Origin: an uncultured bacterium
GTDB lineage: Bacteria; Bacteroidota; Bacteroidia; Bacteroidales; Bacteroidaceae
Length of the DNA: 7,836 nucleotides
NCBI GenBank assembly: GCA_905215655.1
Contig: CAJMQT010000090.1
Span: 1-7,836 of the forward strand
Reading direction: 5' to 3'
Positions 1-7,100 of this stretch are shown here, piece by piece. Made by a program: the position numbers and the translations under genes. Within the stretch, counting starts at the first letter, position 1, and each line of letters starts with the position of its first letter. The notes below the pieces were generated by a model. It was given only the letters and a program-made list of their open reading frames with translations, was not told the origin of the DNA and searched no databases.

Positions 1-52
1 CACAGACATTTGGAACTCTCGTAACGAAAGCCTATGAATAATGCAGGTTAAA
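1..52 (+). repeat. Left arm of a perfect 52-bp terminal inverted repeat
   Basis: Positions 1-52 are the exact reverse complement of 7784-7835. The match stops sharply at 53 (T on both strands, so no pairing). The outer limit is unknown because the window starts at the arm's first base; position 7836 (C) has no partner inside the window, so the repeat may continue outward. The arm contains a short 9-bp palindrome, TCGTAACGA (20-28), that could be part of a recombinase core. Known Bacteroidales invertible segments are bounded by inverted repeats of this general kind. That this one inverts is inference, because no recombinase is present. A transposon end or an assembly break at a longer repeat are alternatives. 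Confidence 0.9.
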
Positions 53-121
53 TGAAAAATGAAATTTAGCGAGTTATACTATTTAATTAATGTCAGTTCG
101 TCGAAATAACATTATATTTCT

Positions 122-152
122 TTTGGCGTATCTCCATAAATCCTTAACTTTG
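122..152 (+). promoter_or_regulatory. Bacteroidetes-type promoter of the cytochrome gene
   Basis: TTTG at 122-125 is followed after exactly 19 bases by TAACTTTG at 145-152. This matches the Bacteroidetes primary sigma factor consensus TTTG-N19-21-TAnnTTTG in every fixed position. Transcription should start a few bases after 152, giving an AT-rich leader of about 20 nt before the ATG at 179. That leader has no Shine-Dalgarno sequence, which is usual in this phylum. The promoter lies inside the terminal repeat arm, so inversion of the segment would carry promoter and gene together. Confidence 0.82.
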
Positions 153-178
153 CATCATCAAATAAAAACGTAAATATT

Positions 179-613
179 ATGGCTGCTTTAAGACAAAAAG
201 CCGACATGGGTACGGCGATGATGATTTTATTCGCCGCGACCCTTATCACGGGCTTTACACTTCATCTGAAAAAACACGGCATACTGATAGAACCGCGCTA
301 CCTTATAAAAATCATCCATTGGCTTTGCGGCTTCGCGATGTGTCTCATCGCCTTCGTTCATTGGAGGCAGTTTGGCAAGGCGCTCACGGCTATCAGGCAT
401 AAGGTGAAATGGTTTTACGTCTCTACGTCGTTGCTGAAAGTTGTGCTTGTCCTGACATTGCTGACGGGCGCCGTAAAGCTGCTCTCACCGGTCAAGATAC
501 CTAATCTCGGACTGTGGCACTACGCCTTTGGCATCGCAACAGGCGTCACAACAATAATCCATCTTGTACGGGGAATACCGACATGGAGGAGAATTAAAAG
601 AATTAAGAATTAA
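179..613 (+). CDS. Small four-helix membrane protein, probable DUF4405-type b-type cytochrome
   Basis: This 144-residue protein has four hydrophobic segments, at about 11-28, 43-62, 80-101 and 112-131, and basic ends (WRRIKRIKN), so it should sit in the cytoplasmic membrane. Helix 2 carries H47 and H61, and helix 4 carries H114 and H128. Both pairs are 14 residues apart, the spacing expected when two b hemes are stacked across a membrane by parallel helices (H47 with H114, H61 with H128). This resembles the small DUF4405 cytochromes that pass electrons between the quinone pool and periplasmic redox partners, often flavinylated proteins. The family name is from recall and the heme pairing is inference. 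The start ATG fits the promoter, about 27 bases upstream. No ApbE, FMN-binding or dehydrogenase gene adjoins it in the window. The last eight or so residues are encoded by AATTAAGAAT-type repeat sequence that also supplies the stop codon. Confidence 0.8.
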   Translation: MAALRQKADMGTAMMILFAATLITGFTLHLKKHGILIEPRYLIKIIHWLCGFAMCLIAFVHWRQFGKALTAIRHKVKWFYVSTSLLKVVLVLTLLTGAVKLLSPVKIPNLGLWHYAFGIATGVTTIIHLVRGIPTWRRIKRIKN

Positions 614-660
614 TAGAATTAATGTGACAGATAATAATAAAGCATTTTTTCTTAATTCTT
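598..660 (+). terminator. Weak candidate hairpin at the end of the cytochrome gene
   Basis: AAGAATTAAGAA at 598-609 pairs with TTCTTAATTCTT at 649-660 over 12 bp. The left arm overlaps the last codons and the stop at 611-613. The loop is about 39 nt, the stem is AT-only, and no T run follows the right arm. It could equally be two opposed copies of the local AATTAAGAAT repeat with no terminator function. Confidence 0.25.
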
Positions 661-662
661 GC

Positions 663-703
663 TGTCCCGTAAAAGTTTGTTATGTCGCAACTTTTACCGG
701 ACA
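663..703. repeat. 15-bp inverted repeat with 11-nt loop downstream of the cytochrome gene
   Basis: TGTCCCGTAAAAGTT at 663-677 pairs with AACTTTTACCGGACA at 689-703, with one mismatch (C668 against C698). The loop is TGTTATGTCGC. The right arm is followed by TCATTATTTTG, a poor U tract, so a terminator is possible but not convincing. The sharp edges and TGTCC tips resemble the end of an insertion sequence or a small palindromic element. No clear target duplication flanks it. Confidence 0.7.
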
Positions 704-796
704 TCATTATTTTGATAATAAAGAGTAGCACCACAGACGACACATTCGTGCCATACCCCTGATACTTATACTTACAATTAACGTGAGTTCGGAGAG

Positions 797-888
797 TTTC
801 CAAACAGCTTGCCTTTTACATTCCAAAAGCTTACTTTTTACCGTGCAAAAGCTTACCTTTTGCACTCTAAAAGCCTGCCTTTTGGAAA
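797..888 (+). repeat. Left array of four 22-bp repeats around AAGCTTACCTTTT
   Basis: The motif GCTT (GCCT in the last unit) recurs at 807, 829, 851 and 873, exactly 22 bases apart. Each unit has the core aaaAGCTTaCCTTTT, itself an imperfect palindrome of AAAAG and CTTTT; the third is nearly fully symmetrical (TGCAAAAG / CTTTTGCA). The array is enclosed by TTTCCAAA at 797-804 and its reverse complement TTTGGAAA at 881-888. The units have diverged and the first has a one-base indel. Short open frames across it are repeat artefacts. I believe related arrays are common between Bacteroidales genes, but this was not checked. Confidence 0.85.
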
Positions 889-970
889 GCAAGATATAAG
901 TCGTTGAAACTCAAATAATTATATCTGCATAATCAGAAGAACAGTCCGGCTTGATTAGAGCATATTTTCC

Positions 971-1103
971 TAATTCCTAATTCTTAACTCTTAATTCGCC
1001 AATCGCCTAATTCTTCATTCTTCATTCTTAACTCTTAATTCCTAATTCTTAACTCTTAATTCGCCAATCGCCTAATTCTTCATTCTTAATTCTTCATTCT
1101 TAA
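971..1103. repeat. AATTCTTAA low-complexity tract with a 52-bp direct repeat
   Basis: Bases 971-1022 are repeated exactly at 1036-1087, a 65-bp period. Each copy includes the non-simple block CGCCAATCGCC. The surrounding sequence is built from AATTCTTAACTC and ATTCTTCATTC words, and extends to the terminator just downstream. The same family occurs in opposite orientation at 589-617, at the end of the cytochrome gene, so the 3' ends of both converging genes are marked by it. No gene is seen here. Confidence 0.88.
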
Positions 1104-1105
1104 TT

Positions 1106-1137
1106 AAAAAAAGCGCCCCTTTCGGAGCGCTTTTTTT
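1106..1137 (-). terminator. Strong intrinsic terminator of the giant surface-protein gene
   Basis: Read on the minus strand this is A7, GCGCTCC, loop GAAA, GGGGCGC, then T7. With one U-G wobble the seven-base GC stem pairs completely, is closed by a GNRA tetraloop, and is extended by the A7/T7 tracts. It begins three bases after the TAA stop of the large gene. On the plus strand the wobble becomes a C-A mismatch, but T7 at 1131-1137 follows, so it may also stop transcription arriving from the left. Confidence 0.93.
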
Positions 1138-1140
1138 AGA

Positions 1141-4100
1141 TTATTTGTTTGTCACAACCTTTCGGACGGTTGATGTACCGTCGGCGTAAGTTATGCGGAC
1201 AACGTAGGGCTGACCTGCCGTCGGCACGGGAACGATGCGTCCTGCCGGGTCGACATAGATCGTCGATACGATGGTCTTGCCGTTGGCGTCGATGCCGTCG
1301 ATCGATGATGCGATAGCTTTAAGGTCGAGCTCGAACGAACGCTGCATCGTATCGTCGGCATTTGAAGCCGTAACGGTCACCTTGCCAATCTTGGTGGGAT
1401 AAGCCGTCGAACCGTTGATGGTCAGTTCGCCGTCGCCGGTCACGGTCCATTTTACTGACGGGTCGGCAGCGAGCGTCAACTCTTTCGTCACATTCGAATA
1501 GCTGTCACCGTCGGCAACGAGTATCATTGCCGTCGACACTCTTGAAGCGTCGAGGGTGGCGGCTGCCGTACCTTCGGCGTTGAGCGATTTCAGAACGGGG
1601 TATCCGTTCACCGTCTCAAATGCCTCGCTGATGTTGAGCGCGGCCATCTCGGCTGTCGTCTTTGCCGAACCGGGGAAGTTGCGATACTCCGTTCCGGTGA
1701 CGATGTCGGCGTCGTAGAAGACATTCTTCGAGTTGGCGAAGTATGAAGTCTCCGTATCGCCTGAGCCGTAATTTTCACTACTTGTATAGATTGTGCCGCT
1801 CCACCAAGTGTTCTCACAAACCACCTTGCCGGAGTTGTAGCAGTTCTCAACTATTGCGTCGGGACGGAACATGCCTCCTGCGAGACCTCCCACGCGGTTG
1901 TTACCCGTCACGGTGCCTGCGTTGTAGCAGTTGCGTATCACGGGGTTGCCGATCGAGATGTAACCGAACAGACCTCCGGCGGTACCGTTGGCGTTGCCTG
2001 CGTCGCCGTTTGCCAGCAGCGAGCTGCCCGTCACGTCGCCGAGGTTGAAGCACTCTTCAAGCGTTGTGCAGTTGGTGCCGGAGATGTATCCTGCGATACC
2101 TGCGTTACACGGCGTCAATCCGTAAACCGTTCCTGCGTTCCAGCAGCGTGAGATGTGACCACCGGATATTGTGCCGATGAAACCTACGGCGCAGCAAATC
2201 TGCGTTTTGCTTGTGGCCTGAGCCTTTACCGTTACGTCGCCGAGGTTATAGCAGTCTTCGATGATGGTTCCTGCTGCCACCGATTTGGCAAAGCCTGCTG
2301 CCACCTGCGATGCGACGGTGGTAGATGTTACGTTACCACCGTTCCAGCAGCGGCGTATCTGTGTGGGCACGAGATTTTCGGCATTGTTGGATGTTATCGC
2401 CGCCGTAAATCCGAAAGAGGCGTTGGTGCCTGCCGCCGTCACGTCGCCCGTGTTGTAGCAGTCTTCAACGAGCACGCCCTTCTTGATGTTGTAGCTGAAA
2501 CCGAAGACGTTGTTCTTTCCGTAGATTTTACCTGTGTTGTAGCACTTCTTGATCCACGATGTCGGCTCGGTTGTGCCGGCTGCGGTCTGGTCGGAGGTGT
2601 TGTAAACCACTCCGGCAAGGTTGCCGCCGGTGGTGCCGTAGTTGATGTCGGCGTCGTTGTAGCACTCTTCGAGCACACCCGTCTTTGACAAGGTGCCGCA
2701 GATACCTGCCGCCGTGCCCGTTCCTAAGAGCTGTCCGTGGTTGACACACTTGATCATCTTGCCGCTGACGGTGTTGGCGATACCATAAGCGCCCGTCGTG
2801 GTAGACTTCACTTTACCGTTGTTCACACAGCCTTCAACCGTCGAACCGACATTTGCCGTCACGACGATACCGCAGGCGTTGGTGGTCTTCGCCGTCACCT
2901 GACCGTCGTTGACGCATCCTGTCAGGCTGCCGCCGTCGAACACCTTGCTGGCTATACCGCCGATGTTTGAACTTGAAGTGTTGGATATCGTGCCTTTATG
3001 AGTTACGTTGATGAGCTTGCCGTAAACGTCGCCGGCTATACCGCCGATGTTGTTTACAGCCTCAAACTTACCGTTTGCCGTAAGGTCTTTTACCACACCC
3101 TCAGCTCCGATGGTGCCGAACAGACCGATGTTGACACCGCGGTAGAGGTTCGGACCGACCCATCTTGACACTGTCGCCACAGAGTTGGGGTTGGAGTAGA
3201 CGTAGTTGGAGATTGTCTTGCCGTTACCGTTGAACTCTGCCTCGAACTTCACGCCGTTGACGGCGAGCAGTCGGATGGAGTCGCCCTTGAAGTCGAGGTC
3301 GTTGACGAGCAGGAAGTGCTTGCCGTTGTACTCATACTTGTTGACGAGCATGAAGTCGGACAGCTTGTTCCAGTCTTCGGTCGTCTCGATAAGGTATGGC
3401 GACTCGGCTGTTCCTTCACCTTTAAGGATTACGGGTATCGCCGATATCGGTAATACCTTAGTCATGCCGTCCTTGACGCCTGTCAGAGTGTCTACGGGCA
3501 CGGAGAGGTCAGCCGGGAAGGTGACGCTGAGCACGTTATCCGTAATCTTGAAGTTGGTTCCTTCTTTAAGGGTCCAGTCTGTCTCTTTCGACAGAGTGAC
3601 GGGCTCGAGGGCGTTGGTGCGTATCTGACCGTTGCCGAACTGAACCACCATAGAGCGCAGGGCAACTGTCGCTGCCTCGGCGGCAAATGCTTTCAGCACG
3701 GGATACTTGCCTGCCGCGAAGTCATAGTCGTCGGCAGAGAGACCCTCGGGCTGGTTGCCGGAAGTCATATCGACTGACGAGAGACCCGTTGCTCCGCCAA
3801 TACCGCCGTTGTTAGCCGCGCCGTTGATGTTGAGCGACGAGTCATAATAGTTGTTTTCGATGGTCTTGTAAGACGTGTTTCCTCCGATAATGCCGCCACG
3901 GCGCACGTCATCGCTGAGCATGTTGACGAAGCCGTTGTTGACCGAAGCCGTCACAGAGGCGTCGTTGGATGTACCAACGATACCGCCGACAGAGTAATAT
4001 CCGGACACGGTGGCGTTGTTGACGCAGCGGTCAATCGTTCCGTAGCTCTGTCCTGCGATACCTCCGAGCGAGTTTACCTGAACGTTTTTCAATCCGGGAA

Positions 4101-7100
4101 CGAGGGCGAATGCCGTCACGTCAGCGTCGTTCTGACAGAGACTTACCTCGGCATTGGCAAAACCAACGATACCGCCGTAGTTGGAGTAAGAGCCTGCAAC
4201 CGATCCGGCGTTGTAGCAACGCTCTACCACGGCGCCCTTATAGTCATATCCGCTGACGTCAGCGCCCTTGGTGGCGTAGCCCGTGATACCGCCGGCATAA
4301 GAGCCAGCGGCTGCTATCATGGCGTAGTTGCGGCAGTTTTCGATGCGTCCGAAGGATGCGCCGGCTATCGCGCCAACGTAGCTGTAACCTCTGAAATTAC
4401 AGTCGGCGGCGATGTTAAGGTTCTTTACGACAGCTGTCTGTGACAACAGCGAGAAAAGACCTGCGAACGAGCGCGACGCCGTTTGGTCGGCGTTACCGTC
4501 AGCACCTTCAACGATACCGTCGATGATGAGGTTGTGCAGGGCGTGTCCGTCGCCGTCAAGAGTTCCGCCGAAGGGGCGGTTGCTGTTCTTGCCTGCCGCC
4601 ACGCCTTGGAACGTAGAGCCGGTAAAGTCGATGTCGTTCATCACCTTGAAGTAGTCGCCCACGTGCGGCTGGGCATGTGTGCCCACGGCTGCGTCGAGCT
4701 TGATGAAGTCGTCGGCCGTCTTGATCTGATAGGGATTTTCGGCAGTACCTTCGCCGTCGAACCACTTGGGCACGATTGCGAGACGGTAGAGCTTCATGCC
4801 CCAGTTGTCCTTGCTCTGTGCGACGATTACCGATGTAGAGTATTTGTCCTTGATTGTTACGTCAGAACCTGATATCGCTATCGAGCCGTTGTCCTGTACG
4901 ATGGCGTCGTCGCCCGATATGCCCCACGTCACGTTGGTGAGCGGAGTGATGGTGAAGTTGCGCGTCACCTTGGCAGCGTTCTGTCCGTCGGCGAGCGTGA
5001 GGGGTGCCGACGAGAGTTCTGATGCCTGCGAGCCGGCAAGCGCCGCAATGACGGGATAGCGTCCTGCCTCTACCTTCCATACGGCGGCGTCAAAGCCTTC
5101 GGGCATGGATGTGGTGAAGAATGATGTGGGACGACCCATGTCGTCGCCTGCCACGAGGGCTATCTGGCTGTCGTAATAGCAGTTGTGGAACGCCAGATTT
5201 TCGGGCAATTCGCCCGTCCAGCTGTCAAGATGGTAGGTAGAGCCGTAGATGTTCTTTGACGATTCTGTCGCAGCCGAGTAAACCTGTCCGGAGAAGTAGC
5301 AGTTATACAGGTGGGAGAGGTTCTTCATCTGGCTGCCCTCTGTCGTTGAGAATGAGTAGGCAACGGAGAGATAGCCGATCAGTCCGCCGCAGTAGGTTGC
5401 GCCCACCGCCGTGTTCTGGAATATGTAAGACGAGCTGTAACAGTCGCGTACCACGGCGTTGTTGATGTATCCGAACAGACCGCCCTGATAGCAGTTGATG
5501 GGGCTTGTGGTGGTCATGCTTGAATTTGCCGTTGCATTAATGACCATCGTGGTGAACGAGCTGTTGACCGTCGACTCGTCAAGCAGACGTCCGATCAGTC
5601 CGCCTGATGCGGCAAATCCTGCTACATCCTGAAGCATTCCGGAGGTAGAGCAGTCTTTGATCGTTGTCCTTATGGCAGCTCCGACGAGTCCTGCCGCGTC
5701 GCGGCATGTCGACGAGAAGTAGCCGTTGTGCTGTATGTTGGCGCGCGAGTGGCAGTTGGTTATCGTGGCGTCGGCAGCCTGTGAGGCTATCGCCGCAACA
5801 GAACCGTTGCCCGTCAGCGAGCCTTGGAAGGTGGCGTTGGTGATGGTACATCCGCGTGCACCGGCTACGATACCTGCCGCCATGTCGCAGTTGCCTGTTA
5901 TCGACGTCGAGGTTACTGTGATGTTGTCTACCTTTCCTTCGCAGAAGGCGGCGAGTGCAGCGACGTAAGTACCTGCGGACGAGAGGCGGAAGCCCTCGAT
6001 GTTGATGTTCTTGACGGTTGCGTTCACGCCGAGACGTCCGAAGAGACCGAGCGTGGCGTAGCTGTAATTTGATACGTTGAGACCTTTCACGGTGTGTCCG
6101 GCTCCGTCAAAGGTGCCGTTGAAGGGTGTGTCGATGTCGCCCACGGGCTGATATGCCACCGACTGTACGGATGAGAAGTCAAGGTCGGCAGCAAGCGCGA
6201 AGTGCGTTCCGTTGTAGTCGGTGCCGCCGTTAACGTTCGTAGCAAGCGCAGTAAACTGTTCTACCGTCTTGATCAGATAGGGGCTGTCAGCCGTTCCGGC
6301 GCCCTCGGCATTGAATGCCTCGGCAACCGGGAATGTTATCTCGAAGTCGGGCTTCACCTTTATGCCTGAGTATTTGTAACCAACGTAGAGCGTCGGATAC
6401 TGGCGCGAGGCTATTGCCCATGCTGCAAAGTCGATAGTTCCGTCGGCGTAAACACCTTTAAGATTGCTGCCTGCCAGTGTCTTCTGGCTTGCAACGTCGT
6501 AAGGATAGATGTAGAATTCGCCGTACATCTGGTTGTTGTAGACCAAGGTGTTGGGGATAAGCACTTCCTTTCCTGCCGTCAGGCGCGAGTTGAGCACCTC
6601 GGCGGTAACGCCCGAGAGTCCGTAGAATGTCAGCGAGTTGTCAGACTGCTGCTTGATGAGGCATCTGTATTCCACGTTCTGTTCTTTGATGATGTCGTAA
6701 GCGGTGACGGTGGCGTTGGCCGGCGACCATGTTGACGACATGAAGAAGTTGTAGCCTTTGCCGGCATTTTCGCCCTCGGTGATAAGCAGACCCCAGCCGG
6801 GCAGCGTTATCACGCCGTCGGCGTCGATCGTTCCGACGAGGTCAGTCTTTGAATAGGAGGCTTTGCCGCCCGTGAAAGACATAGGGCAGATCATTACGTC
6901 GCCCATGCCCGAAACGGTTGTCACCTTCTGATACGGAATGGTCACCGTGCCGGCAGCCTCGTCGATGGTGGCGCTGATGGTGGCGCCTGTGCCATAGATG
7001 TTGGTGATGGCATACGCCTTGTCATCTTCACCGCCGGTCTTGGCGATTTCGATGCGTGAGCTGTACAGAACGCCCTTATAATTAAGGTCGTTGGTGAACA

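Noticed and set aside
797..888. CRISPR array
   Set aside because: The 22-bp units are contiguous with no unique spacers, and there are no cas genes.
603..892. Two short minus-strand open frames (603-803 and 707-892) as small genes
   Set aside because: They overlap each other and read through the hairpin and the 22-bp repeat array. Their peptide periodicity (RQAF..VSF..KLLECKRQ) comes from the repeat. No promoter or conserved domain is seen.
2155..2688. Plus-strand 177-residue open frame rich in cysteine
   Set aside because: It is antisense to the regular GLUG repeats of the giant gene and mirrors their codon periodicity. It has no promoter or recognisable domain.
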